Of a stretch of DNA of 64,000 nt, positions 42,224 to 49,222 are shown in pieces. The notes below the pieces were generated by a model. It searched no databases. It saw nothing but the letters and a program-made list of their open reading frames with translations, and was not told the DNA's origin. The position numbers and the translations under genes are program-made. How positions within the stretch are numbered: position 1 is the stretch's first letter; each line of letters begins with the position of its first letter. The DNA comes from JAVBWI01 sp036677445 (GTDB taxonomy: Bacteria > Bacillota > Clostridia > Christensenellales > CAG-138), in assembly GCA_036677445.1 (NCBI GenBank), contig JAVBWI010000026.1:124001-188000 (forward strand), in the 5' to 3' direction.

Positions 42224-42666
42224 TATTGTCCTCCTTTCCGCGCTTTTCCAAATACGTTTCCAGTAAAGCCCCGTATCATGGCATACACGAACCACAACAC
42301 GCCCACAGTAAGCGCAATGCGCAACAGATAGGGTATTGCTTCCCCTAGATTTTGCGGCGTGTTTTCGCCGTCCTGAACGCCCATAAACGCAGCTAAACCG
42401 CCAATGATGGTACTATCATCCAGCACATAGTAATAGGGCGTTGCGGTCGGCTCTGACGTACTCTCTAACAGTTCCATTGGCATTAGAATGCTTTCCGGCG
42501 TTTCTATCGGCTCTGGCGTGTTCTCCGGCATTTCTGTCGGTTCTAGCGTGCTCTCCGGCGTTGGCGTTGGGTCGGAGAAATCTAAAATATCGTCCTCACC
42601 TTCGGCCAGCGCAACCGAAGGAAGTAAGAACAACACCAGAAAGAATAATATTACAAATTTTTTCAT
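42223..42666 (-). CDS. Small secreted/membrane phage protein, Pro/Glu-rich (minor virion candidate)
   Basis: 147 residues: signal peptide (LVLFLLPSVALAEGED), a repetitive P-T-P/E-P stretch (about 32-75; PTPESTLEPTEMPENTPEPI), then a C-terminal membrane helix (about 110-133) and a basic tail. By its position directly before the Zot gene it matches gene VI of filamentous phages. The Pro-rich spacer would cross the thick wall of a Gram-positive host. Signal resembles that of the 43119 gene. Overlaps its upstream neighbour by ATGA. Confidence 0.7.
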   Translation of the reverse strand: MKKFVILFFLVLFLLPSVALAEGEDDILDFSDPTPTPESTLEPTEMPENTPEPIETPESILMPMELLESTSEPTATPYYYVLDDSTIIGGLAAFMGVQDGENTPQNLGEAIPYLLRIALTVGVLWFVYAMIRGFTGNVFGKARKGGQ

Positions 42667-42929
42667 ATATTTTCACCTTTCATCCGTGCACCACAGTTGG
42701 AACAGAACGGTGACACTTTCCCTGTTATGCCATGGCATGCCTTGCACCCCCATAATTCCTTGTCACCAACAAATCCTAAGTATTCCCATTCAGCACGCAC
42801 CACGGGCGCAACGTCAGCAGTAGGAGCAGACAAAATATATCCCTTTCCAACAACTAACATTGCTCCCATTCGATCTGCTTCACATTCGTGCTCCAACAGC
42901 GCATTCGCATCAATATATCTTTTGTTCAT
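42663..42929 (-). CDS. Small zinc-ribbon phage protein
   Basis: 88 residues. MNKRYIDANALLEHE and ILSAPTADVAPVVRAEWEY, then two CxxC pairs (WGCKACHG, FCSNCGARM). This pattern (Y-I-D-A-x-A-L ... A-P-T-A-D-V-x-P-V-V-x-x-x-W ... C-x-x-C-G) is very common in phages and mobile elements of Firmicutes, function unknown. An odd neighbour for virion genes, but coupled to both by ATGA overlaps. Confidence 0.85.
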   Translation of the reverse strand: MNKRYIDANALLEHECEADRMGAMLVVGKGYILSAPTADVAPVVRAEWEYLGFVGDKELWGCKACHGITGKVSPFCSNCGARMKGENI

Positions 42930-43102
42930 ACCAGCCGCCCCCCGAATAATTGCGTCAGTAAATAACGCAGCAAAGCAAGCATGCACCACAACAGACCAAA
43001 GCCAATTATGGCTATCGCTATATACGGTATCAACTGCGCCGGATGTATGACAGGGCTTAAATCAAAGCCCAACATAGTTAAAAAAGCAACCAAAGCATTC
43101 AT
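42926..43102 (-). CDS. Small membrane protein of the virion operon
   Basis: 58 residues with one or two hydrophobic helices (ALVAFLTMLGF and PYIAIAIIGFGLLWCMLALLRYLL) and a short basic end. ATG at 43102 after GAAAGGATG. Position among the pIII-like and Zot genes suggests a minor capsid or assembly protein. Not recognised by sequence. Confidence 0.65.
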   Translation of the reverse strand: MNALVAFLTMLGFDLSPVIHPAQLIPYIAIAIIGFGLLWCMLALLRYLLTQLFGGRLV

Positions 43103-43118
43103 ATCTATCATCCTTTCA

Positions 43119-43664
43119 CTACATAGCAAATAGCTTAAAGATCGTACGGACAACCAACAACACGCACAACACCAACAAAAGCCCCTCGGTCACGGTATAA
43201 TCCGCAAACAACGTTGTAAGCATCGGCCGGACTTGTGCCGCCTGTACGGTTGCCGTTAGTCCTGGGGCATCAAGCCCCAAGGCAGTTAAAACAGACATTA
43301 GTGTATCAGCATCCATGTTTACGCCCTGAACTTGCAACGCTTCTACAATGGCATCTGTTTCCGCTGTTTCCTCAAGCATTGTTGTTTCCGGTCCTTCGCC
43401 TGTCGTTCCTTCGGTTATTGTCCCCGCCGTTATAATATACTGATTTCCGTTTGCATCTGTAATAACAATGGTATTATTTGTAGCTTCCGACACTTCTTCC
43501 GGTACTTCTTCTGTTGGCACTTCTTCACCTGTCGGCATGTCTGTATCCGTTTCGGTTTCCGCTGATGGTTCGACTTCCGCTGGCGTTTCTGTTTCGCCCT
43601 CGGCATACGCTACGATGGGCAAAAGAAGCAGAAAAAGAAATAATAATATTGCTATCTTTTTCAT
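43119..43664 (-). CDS. Secreted acidic protein with C-terminal membrane anchor (minor virion candidate)
   Basis: 181 residues: signal peptide (LFLFLLLLPIVAYAEGE), a very acidic Thr/Glu/Pro-rich region (about 22-60), a central region (NNTIVITDANGNQYIITAG) and a C-terminal helix (GLLLVLCVLLVVRTIFKLF). Same build as the 42223 protein, and the signals are alike, so the two may be distant paralogues. Start coupled (ATGA) to the 43813 gene. Confidence 0.65.
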   Translation of the reverse strand: MKKIAILLFLFLLLLPIVAYAEGETETPAEVEPSAETETDTDMPTGEEVPTEEVPEEVSEATNNTIVITDANGNQYIITAGTITEGTTGEGPETTMLEETAETDAIVEALQVQGVNMDADTLMSVLTALGLDAPGLTATVQAAQVRPMLTTLFADYTVTEGLLLVLCVLLVVRTIFKLFAM

Positions 43665-43813
43665 TCAAACAACCTCACAATAAACCGTAATAATATACAT
43701 GCCATAAGGCTAACAACAATCACGTCCCACAGTGAAAACTCAAAACCATATACATTTATAGGCATTTTGAATAAATCCAATATGCCCGACATAATGGTAA
43801 GAAAATCATCCAC
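43661..43813 (-). CDS. 50-residue membrane miniprotein, GTG start
   Basis: Begins at GTG 43813-43811 just after AAGGGGTGATAA and reads VDDFLTIMSGILDLFKMPIN, then FEFSLWDVIVVSLMACILLR and a basic end. One membrane helix. It fills the gap between the pIII-like gene and the 43664 gene, ending in an ATGA overlap with the latter. Size and place suit a small coat or assembly protein. Confidence 0.65.
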   Translation of the reverse strand: MDDFLTIMSGILDLFKMPINVYGFEFSLWDVIVVSLMACILLRFIVRLFE

Positions 43814-43818
43814 TCTTA

Positions 43819-46431
43819 TCACCCCTTAAAGAATTTGATAACGGCAAGCACGATCATTAGCCCCACGCCCAATGCAAGCATGGTTGTTATTTCGGTCGGT
43901 ATGAAAGCAAAGGATGCAGTCAGGAACTCGACAAATCCGCTACCGAAATTTTGGAGCGCAGCAAGCAGATTTGTTATTGTCGCAATCAGACTATCTATGC
44001 CATCTATAATAAAGTTGATAATATCTTCGAGGAACTCCCACAGTCCCGATATACCGCCATCATCGCCACCCGGCCCCGGCGTAGGAGTAGGCGTTGGCGT
44101 GGGCGGTATAGCACTTTCATTTACCTTTGCTAAAGCAACGACTAACACATCATCTATAATGCTGGGTACAGTCAAAACACCATTTGAATATGTATATCCT
44201 GTTGTAGGGGATAACTCCGTATCACCCATGATGACCTTTATGCTGGAAGGCATCACGAACTTTTCTGCTACTTCAAATTCAGCGGTAAATCCGCTTTCCG
44301 ATCTCTGTTGATTTTTCAGATTCATGTTTGTCAACGAATAGCTGATACTATGTAATGCTTCATTTTCGGTCGTTCCGGCTGCGGCAATATATACATCACC
44401 TGTTACACTCGGTATCGTGATTTCGCCGCCAGAATAAGTAAAATCAGTACCTTGCAGCAATTCCTCCATGCCCATTACGACCTGAATTGTTTCAGGCAAC
44501 ACAAAGCCATCATCAGGCATTAGCGTCATATGAAAGGTTTCGCCGTTGGCAATAGTGCTTACGCCCGAATTGACATTAAGGTTTGTAAGCATGTAAACAA
44601 CATTGTTTTTGCCAATTATATGCGCGTCCTCGTAATTCGGAAAATCATCTTCATCCAACATATACGAAGCCATATCATATTTATCCAGATTGTTCCATGT
44701 CCCATTTTTATAAATGGCAGCGTCTACACTTATCCAATCAGCGCCGTTATACTGCTGAATGCTCTCTACCTTATTTGCTGTATCAAGAGATATGTACACA
44801 TAACCGTTAGTTGGGTATGTCGGCCTGACACCACCAATACGACTATTACTTACCTCGATATTGCTTTTTATCGCTATGCGATCTTCAACGCCATTTGAAG
44901 GCAACACAAATACAAGGTTGGTGTCATAGGGCATAGTGGATGGAGTATAATTTGATGTATATAATGCGTTATTGGTTACACGTAATTCATCGATATACAT
45001 ATAATCAAACATATTCGCATCTATTAATATAGATAGCACATTCCCTATATTAATATCATCTGTTTTTGTATTTCCCTTTACCCCATTTACATATATTGTT
45101 TTATTTCCATTTTGTCTTACTATAGATATAGCATTCCATTGATTATTACTATAATTTGTTATATCTTCTATTCCTAAATTTTCTACATTATCTATTATTC
45201 CTTTTTTTACTTCTCCCTGTATTAACCATTCATATTTATTATTCGACCCTGATGTTTGAGTTATTGTTTTTAATGTATTTGCCGCATACACATAATAAAG
45301 AATATCTGTATTTTCACTTTTTATTAATTTCGATATTTTATATGCATCAAAATTTGTTACATCTGTTAAATTTGTATATGATGTACCAAACCATGTTTCA
45401 CCTGTTGCTATACCATTTTCATCCCGTATATGAAGTGATGGACTACCATCACTAACATATTGTTTCTCTTTTATATTTCTATTTTTCCCCATATGTGTTA
45501 TTTCATTATAATTTATCACTGGCGGATTAAATATTTTATTGAAAAGAAACGACAAATTTGGATTACTTGCTTTTGCTGTATATATACGTAATTCTATAGT
45601 ATAATCGCCAGTACCGATATCATCCTGCATATTTATATTCAAACAATGAGTACCATTATCCCAATACAAAGCACGATCAAAAGAACCACTATTCACATAA
45701 TTTATAGATGCACCTTGTTCATGCTCTGCACTTCCATTTTTTGCACTTGCATCCCTAATATCACCGTCAAAATGATAAAGCGCAAGCGTCTGCCCGTCAT
45801 CCTCGGGAAGCTCACCATAATTGACAAAATCCGAGAGGAAAACAGTACCCCAAACGTCATTTGCCGTTAAATTAAAGCTATTCCGGCCATCGGGTAATTG
45901 ATAATACAGATTATAACTATATGCGTCTCCCACGCTTGAAGCATGGCTGTCAAGGTATGTGATATTAACGTATGTCGGTGCATAGGTGATATAGTAATTG
46001 TAATTGTCAATTTGTGTATAATAGGTGTTATATTCATTGTTATAATAGATCGTCTCATAGTTTTTTATTTCATAATTGTTTGTAGTATTGTTGATCGTCG
46101 TAATAGTCTTATTGTAGGTATTTACGATTTTCGTATTGTTCGTTGTGCTGGTTGTAGTAGTCGTATTAAACTCCTGCGGGTTATAAATGGTCGGTCGGCT
46201 TACGGGGTTTACAGGCACAGTATAATAATTTTGTGTTGGTTGGCTAGAGGGAACAGCATCTTTAAACAGCGCATGAATACCCTCTCCCGCTAAATTTGTT
46301 GCTACTGCTGTTCCTAATGCCCACAAAAAACCAACTACCGCTTCAGATAGTGCAGAAGCGGACATAACTCCAATATTAAAAACGAGCAAAACAGCGATTA
46401 TTAACGCTACGACCCGTTGACTTTTCTTCAT
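43819..46431 (-). CDS. pIII-like attachment protein with LamG-type domain
   Basis: 870 residues. Signal peptide (VALIIAVLLVFNIGVMSASA), an Asn/Thr/Tyr-rich low-complexity stretch (about 60-160), a LamG/concanavalin-like domain (about 205-500; TLALYHFDGDIRDASAKNG, IELRIYTAK, IYVNGVKG, YIDELRVTNNALYTSNYTP), two repeated beta modules (FHMTLMPDDGFVLPETIQVVMG and FTAEFEVAEKFVMPSSIKVIMG), a Pro/Thr/Gly hinge and a C-terminal membrane helix (MLALGVGLMIVLAVIKFFKG). This is the plan of a filamentous phage tip adhesin. Bases 44950-45660 are much more AT-rich than the rest. GGGG RBS before ATG 46431. Confidence 0.82.
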   Translation of the reverse strand: MKKSQRVVALIIAVLLVFNIGVMSASALSEAVVGFLWALGTAVATNLAGEGIHALFKDAVPSSQPTQNYYTVPVNPVSRPTIYNPQEFNTTTTTSTTNNTKIVNTYNKTITTINNTTNNYEIKNYETIYYNNEYNTYYTQIDNYNYYITYAPTYVNITYLDSHASSVGDAYSYNLYYQLPDGRNSFNLTANDVWGTVFLSDFVNYGELPEDDGQTLALYHFDGDIRDASAKNGSAEHEQGASINYVNSGSFDRALYWDNGTHCLNINMQDDIGTGDYTIELRIYTAKASNPNLSFLFNKIFNPPVINYNEITHMGKNRNIKEKQYVSDGSPSLHIRDENGIATGETWFGTSYTNLTDVTNFDAYKISKLIKSENTDILYYVYAANTLKTITQTSGSNNKYEWLIQGEVKKGIIDNVENLGIEDITNYSNNQWNAISIVRQNGNKTIYVNGVKGNTKTDDINIGNVLSILIDANMFDYMYIDELRVTNNALYTSNYTPSTMPYDTNLVFVLPSNGVEDRIAIKSNIEVSNSRIGGVRPTYPTNGYVYISLDTANKVESIQQYNGADWISVDAAIYKNGTWNNLDKYDMASYMLDEDDFPNYEDAHIIGKNNVVYMLTNLNVNSGVSTIANGETFHMTLMPDDGFVLPETIQVVMGMEELLQGTDFTYSGGEITIPSVTGDVYIAAAGTTENEALHSISYSLTNMNLKNQQRSESGFTAEFEVAEKFVMPSSIKVIMGDTELSPTTGYTYSNGVLTVPSIIDDVLVVALAKVNESAIPPTPTPTPTPGPGGDDGGISGLWEFLEDIINFIIDGIDSLIATITNLLAALQNFGSGFVEFLTASFAFIPTEITTMLALGVGLMIVLAVIKFFKG

Positions 46432-46457
46432 TTTATTTTCCCCTTTCTTAAAGTAAA

Positions 46458-46479
46458 GGGCAGGGCGTGAACCCTGCCC
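46458..46479 (-). terminator. Terminator between coat and pIII-like genes
   Basis: GGGCAGGG and CCCTGCCC arms around six bases, followed leftward by TTTACTTT. It would keep coat transcripts high and pIII-like low, as in Ff phages between genes VIII and III. Confidence 0.7.
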
Positions 46480-46494
46480 GTTGCCGGTTTTCCG

Positions 46495-46665
46495 TTAGCT
46501 TTTGCCGCCGCCGGTGGCTCCCTTGAGCTTACGGAAAATACCGATACCCACGGGAACGAGGGACGCAGCCAGCAAGAACAAAAGAATAGGCTGGCTCGTG
46601 ATCGAAGTGACAATAGTCCCAACGAGGGAGAATGCATCCTCCATTGCGGTGATAACAGCTTCCAT
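46495..46665 (-). CDS. Major coat protein candidate (pVIII-like)
   Basis: 56 residues: acidic N-terminus (Glu2, Glu9, Asp10), a long hydrophobic helix (about 12-44; SQPILLFLLAASLVPVGIGI) and a basic end (RKLKGATGGGKS). This acidic-hydrophobic-basic order is the hallmark of filamentous phage major coats. No signal peptide is seen, so insertion would be YidC-like from the unprocessed form. RBS GGAG, seven bases before ATG 46665; flanked by a terminator. The position between Rep and pIII-like genes fits. Confidence 0.8.
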   Translation of the reverse strand: MEAVITAMEDAFSLVGTIVTSITSQPILLFLLAASLVPVGIGIFRKLKGATGGGKS

Positions 46666-46682
46666 TTTTTTACTCCTTTCGT

Positions 46683-46880
46683 TTATTTATTGCTACTGCC
46701 GCAGCCTTCGGCAGTTACAACCATCGGTATATCCAGCATGAACATTGCCATTATAAAAAGCCCTGACAAAAGCATATCGAACGAGGTATTATCCTTTGCG
46801 GCCTTAACCTGTAACCATGTCAACAATGTGATTGGCATTTGCGCCCGTACTTCCATCGTTGGGATTTCCTGCTTTTGCAT
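46683..46880 (-). CDS. Small membrane phage protein (pVII/pIX-position)
   Basis: 65 residues with a polar N-terminus and one hydrophobic helix (about 36-56; LLSGLFIMAMFMLDIPMVV). ATG 46880 after AAAGGGGAAA, overlapping the 3' end of the Rep gene by 77 bp. Place next to the coat gene corresponds to the small minor coat genes of filamentous phages. No sequence match known to me. Confidence 0.65.
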   Translation of the reverse strand: MQKQEIPTMEVRAQMPITLLTWLQVKAAKDNTSFDMLLSGLFIMAMFMLDIPMVVTAEGCGSSNK

Positions 46881-47742
46881 TGTCGTTTCCCCTTTGTATG
46901 GTCTGATATTTGACCTTCATTCCAGTGTCCGGCACTTGGTATTCCTTACCGTCCAAATCGTTAAAAGACAGATTTTCGTATTGCGTGGGAACTTCACGCA
47001 CTAAACCTTTTCCACCCGCAAAATAAGATTGTCCGAATACCTTTTCATTTTCCTTAGTGATGTATTTCATGATGTAATTCACAATGCGTTCTTTCGGCCC
47101 TTCAAGTTTCACGACGGATGTAAAACCTAAAGTCCAGTTTGTGCAATTATAAATCGGCTGTCCCGCTTCTGTGTAATGACCTGAAAACGCTAAAGATAAC
47201 ATCCCGCTGCACAGGCCGTGAAAATGTATTGCCCCATCCTCATGGTATTCAGGAAAAATAAAGTATTTAAGGTTACGACGGCGTGACATATTATCTAGCC
47301 AATTCGTAAAAGAACGTAAAATTTCGGTTTTGTCGTAACGGTTGATTTTCTGACTATCGAGCGTAAAGGTAACAAAGAACGACCATTCATTGGCAAAAGC
47401 TATTTCCATGCCTTTGTCTTTTGCTCGTTTCATGCTGTCCCTCCTTATACGCTTCTTTTCTGTTTTTAAATTCTCATGTCGTTCTAAATGGTCTTTTGTT
47501 TTTAAATACTGCTCATAGTCGTTTTGCTGGAGATATTCAAGCCATGCCGCCGCAGTTAATAATTCTTCCTGCTCTTGCTTCTCGTTTTTGGGCTTGTCGT
47601 GCCTGTTGGTTTCAATACCATCGGGATTGAATATTGCACGGTTAAAACAGGTAACTTTTATTTGATGCGGAAAAACTTTAATTCGTGTGTTATAGAAAGT
47701 GGAAAGAACGTCATTTTCGTGGGTGACGGTTTTTTGTGGCAC
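46804..47742 (-). CDS. Rolling-circle replication initiator (HUH Rep)
   Basis: 312 residues at most. Motif I FVTFTLD (123-129), motif II HFHGL with His173 and His175, and motif III YIMKYITKE with Tyr223 and Tyr227, the pattern of HUH nicking enzymes of ssDNA phages, plasmids and microviruses. It would nick the plus strand to start rolling-circle replication and take the place of gene II. The start is uncertain: the GTG at 47742 lacks an RBS and lies inside a hairpin. Confidence 0.85.
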   Translation of the reverse strand: MPQKTVTHENDVLSTFYNTRIKVFPHQIKVTCFNRAIFNPDGIETNRHDKPKNEKQEQEELLTAAAWLEYLQQNDYEQYLKTKDHLERHENLKTEKKRIRRDSMKRAKDKGMEIAFANEWSFFVTFTLDSQKINRYDKTEILRSFTNWLDNMSRRRNLKYFIFPEYHEDGAIHFHGLCSGMLSLAFSGHYTEAGQPIYNCTNWTLGFTSVVKLEGPKERIVNYIMKYITKENEKVFGQSYFAGGKGLVREVPTQYENLSFNDLDGKEYQVPDTGMKVKYQTIQRGNDNAKAGNPNDGSTGANANHIVDMVTG

Positions 47743-47796
47743 TTATCAAGTAGAGTGCCACAAGCGGCACGGGGGCGTGGCAGAGCCACGCACCCC
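47734..47796. other. Paired hairpins upstream of Rep (candidate origin)
   Basis: TTGTGGCACT/AGTGCCACAA with a 10-base loop (47734-47763) and GGGGGCGTGGC, AGA, GCCACGCACCCC (47771-47796). GC-rich in an AT-rich element, between the candidate ssb and Rep genes. May hold the Rep nick site, or regulate Rep translation since the GTG lies in the first stem. Confidence 0.45.
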
Positions 47797-47809
47797 GGCG
47801 CCGCCTGTG

Positions 47810-48022
47810 TTATTCGGCAATCCTCACGGCAAACCGTCCGTCTCGGTTCACCGACAGGGCGAGATTAACTTTTTCGCCGGTCTTGCGCTCCTTATCGGAA
47901 TAGATGCCGCCAATGTTTCCTTCCGCATCGGCTGCATAGCACATCCAATATTGTTTGTCAGCGCCGGTATTTTTGTCTTTGTACTGCTTTTTTGCTACGC
48001 TAAGAAGTGTGACTGTAAACAT
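47810..48022 (-). CDS. Small phage protein, candidate ssDNA-binding (gene V position)
   Basis: 70 residues: MFTVTLLSVAKKQYKDKNTG, then ADKQYWMCYAADAEGNIGGI and VNLALSVNRDGRFAVRIAE. Beta-rich with aromatic and Lys residues, as expected for an OB-fold ssDNA-binding protein such as pV, but I cannot confirm a family. ATG at 48022 with GGAGG ten bases upstream. First leftward gene inside the right end of the prophage, ahead of Rep. Confidence 0.6.
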   Translation of the reverse strand: MFTVTLLSVAKKQYKDKNTGADKQYWMCYAADAEGNIGGIYSDKERKTGEKVNLALSVNRDGRFAVRIAE

Positions 48023-48062
48023 ATTGCGATTTCCTCCGGCTGGTAAGATAAGGGTTTTACCC

Positions 48063-48084
48063 TTTCGCAATATATCTTACAATT
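48063..48084. repeat. Right terminal inverted repeat of the prophage
   Basis: Ends CTTACAATT; its reverse complement matches 38943-38964 at 16 of 22 positions. Three bases separate it from the right direct repeat. Confidence 0.6.
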
Positions 48085-48087
48085 TTC

Positions 48088-48103
48088 AAACGGTGAAAAA
48101 GAG
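48088..48103. repeat. Right direct repeat of the prophage (att-like)
   Basis: AAACGGTGAAAAAGAG, identical to 38923-38938. Eleven bases before the -35 of the rplU promoter. Confidence 0.75.
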
Positions 48104-48114
48104 CGGCATTTTGT

Positions 48115-48143
48115 TTGACAAGCTTCTTCCCGGATGGTAAAAT
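48115..48143 (+). promoter_or_regulatory. Promoter of rplU-prp-rpmA
   Basis: TTGACA (48115-48120), 17-bp spacer, TAAAAT (48138-48143). The prophage ends just upstream and leaves it intact. Confidence 0.85.
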
Positions 48144-48235
48144 ATTTCGGTGAGCCGCTCCGTGTCGGTGCATTGACGCGGGTTTTAACACCCGGGCCGC
48201 ACATGGGCGAGACTGGTAAGAGGAGGTAACCCGAT
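48144..48235 (+). promoter_or_regulatory. Candidate L21 leader
   Basis: The 92-base leader before rplU has GC-rich pairs (CGGGTTTTAACACCCG) and AGGAGG near the end. Firmicute rplU genes commonly have a structured autoregulatory leader; I could not verify the consensus. Confidence 0.4.
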
Positions 48236-48541
48236 ATGTATGCAATTATACAGACAGGCGGCAAGCAGTACAAGGTGCAGGCCGGTGACGAGGTGCTCGT
48301 CGAAAAGCTTTGCGCCCAACCCGGTGAAGAAGTCAGCTTTGACGTGCTGTTGGTAAGCGATGGTGCCGGCGTGCAGGTTGGAAAGCCCGTGGTCGAGGGT
48401 ATAAGCGCCAAGGCCAAGGTGATCGAGCATGGCAAAGGCCCCAAGGTCATCGCGTTCAAGTACAAGGCCAAGAAGAATTCCAGCAAAAAGCAGGGCCATC
48501 GTCAGCCCTATACCAAGGTAGAGATTCTCTCCATCGGGTAA
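48236..48541 (+). CDS. rplU: 50S ribosomal protein L21
   Basis: 101 residues. MYAIIQTGGKQYKVQAGDEV and FKYKAKKNSSKKQGHRQPYT are diagnostic; the protein binds 23S rRNA. ATG with AGGAGG upstream. First gene of the conserved rplU-prp-rpmA operon; its upstream neighbour is now the right end of the filamentous prophage. Confidence 0.98.
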   Translation: MYAIIQTGGKQYKVQAGDEVLVEKLCAQPGEEVSFDVLLVSDGAGVQVGKPVVEGISAKAKVIEHGKGPKVIAFKYKAKKNSSKKQGHRQPYTKVEILSIG

Positions 48542-48547
48542 ACTGCG

Positions 48548-48877
48548 ATGATTACGGTTTGTATGCTCAAGCAAGGCGGAAAGATCGTCGGCTTTAAAGC
48601 AAACGGGCACGCAGGGTTTGACGAAGAGGGCAGCGATATTGTGTGCAGCGCCGTGTCGGCGCTCACGCAGACGATCGCTTTGGGCCTTCAAGAACGGTTA
48701 CAACTGCCGGTAGGCTTGTCTATAAACGAAGGGAGCATGCATTGCATACTTGGCCGCGAATGCACCAAGGCGCAGTGCGAACAGGCTGCATTGCTGCTAG
48801 ACACATTGTTGCTGGGCCTAAAGTCTATGGAAGCCGCCTACGGCGAATACCTCAGCATTATGGAAAGGGAGGTGTAA
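48548..48877 (+). CDS. prp: Ribosomal-processing cysteine protease Prp
   Basis: 109 residues. GHAGFDEEGSDIVCSAVSAL contains the catalytic His (about 22) and Cys (about 34) of the Prp (YsxB) family. It removes the N-terminal extension of L27, which is encoded 4 bp downstream and carries the cleavage motif. Six bases after rplU, so the operon is compact. Confidence 0.96.
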   Translation: MITVCMLKQGGKIVGFKANGHAGFDEEGSDIVCSAVSALTQTIALGLQERLQLPVGLSINEGSMHCILGRECTKAQCEQAALLLDTLLLGLKSMEAAYGEYLSIMEREV

Positions 48878-48880
48878 ACT

Positions 48881-49171
48881 ATGTTCCAGATGAATCTTCA
48901 GTTGTTCGCGCATAAAAAGGGCGTGGGCAGTTCGCGCAACGGACGCGACAGCGAAGCCAAGCGCTTGGGGCCCAAGCGTGCGGACGGTCAGTTCGTACTG
49001 GCGGGCAATATTCTTGTAAGGCAGCGCGGCACGCATTTCCATCCCGGCAATAACGTGGGCATCGGCAAGGACGATACCCTGTTCGCTATGGTCGATGGCG
49101 TAGTGCGTTTCGAGAGCAGCAGGGCGCGCAAGCAGGTCAGCGTATATCCGCAAGAGGCCGTGGCGCAGTAA
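48881..49171 (+). CDS. rpmA: 50S ribosomal protein L27 with Prp-cleaved N-terminus
   Basis: 96 residues. MFQMNLQLFAHKKGVGSSRN: NLQLF is the Prp recognition sequence, cut before AHKKG, leaving the mature N-terminus that reaches the peptidyl-transferase centre. GTHFHPGNNVGIGKDDTLFA and ARKQVSVYP are typical. Firmicute L27 has this extension, whereas E. coli L27 does not, which agrees with the Gram-positive assignment. Confidence 0.98.
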   Translation: MFQMNLQLFAHKKGVGSSRNGRDSEAKRLGPKRADGQFVLAGNILVRQRGTHFHPGNNVGIGKDDTLFAMVDGVVRFESSRARKQVSVYPQEAVAQ

Positions 49172-49188
49172 TAGCGTAATCGCAACAG

Positions 49189-49222
49189 AACGGACAGAGG
49201 CTTTGCCTTCGTCCGTTTTTTT
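49189..49222 (+). terminator. Terminator of the rplU operon
   Basis: AACGGAC and GTCCGTT arms around a 15-base loop, followed by a run of T. Repeat R3 begins directly after it. Confidence 0.85.

Larger units (their letters stand above)
38923..48103. mobile_element. Inovirus-like (filamentous phage) prophage of a Gram-positive host
   Basis: About 9.2 kb, visibly AT-richer than both flanks, bounded by the direct repeat AAACGGTGAAAAAGAG (38923-38938, 48088-48103) with imperfect inverted repeats just inside. Leftward gene order is small candidate ssDNA-binding protein, rolling-circle Rep, small membrane protein, coat-like protein, terminator, large pIII-like protein, small membrane proteins, Zot/pI ATPase, which is the order of filamentous phages. 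No tyrosine or serine integrase is encoded; an IS30-family transposase lies at the left end. The gene set looks intact. Confidence 0.85.

Noticed and set aside
38923..48103. XerCD/dif-type integration of the prophage
   Set aside because: Many inoviruses use dif sites, but neither end shows the 11-6-11 dif pattern; the 16-bp repeat is unlike Firmicute dif.
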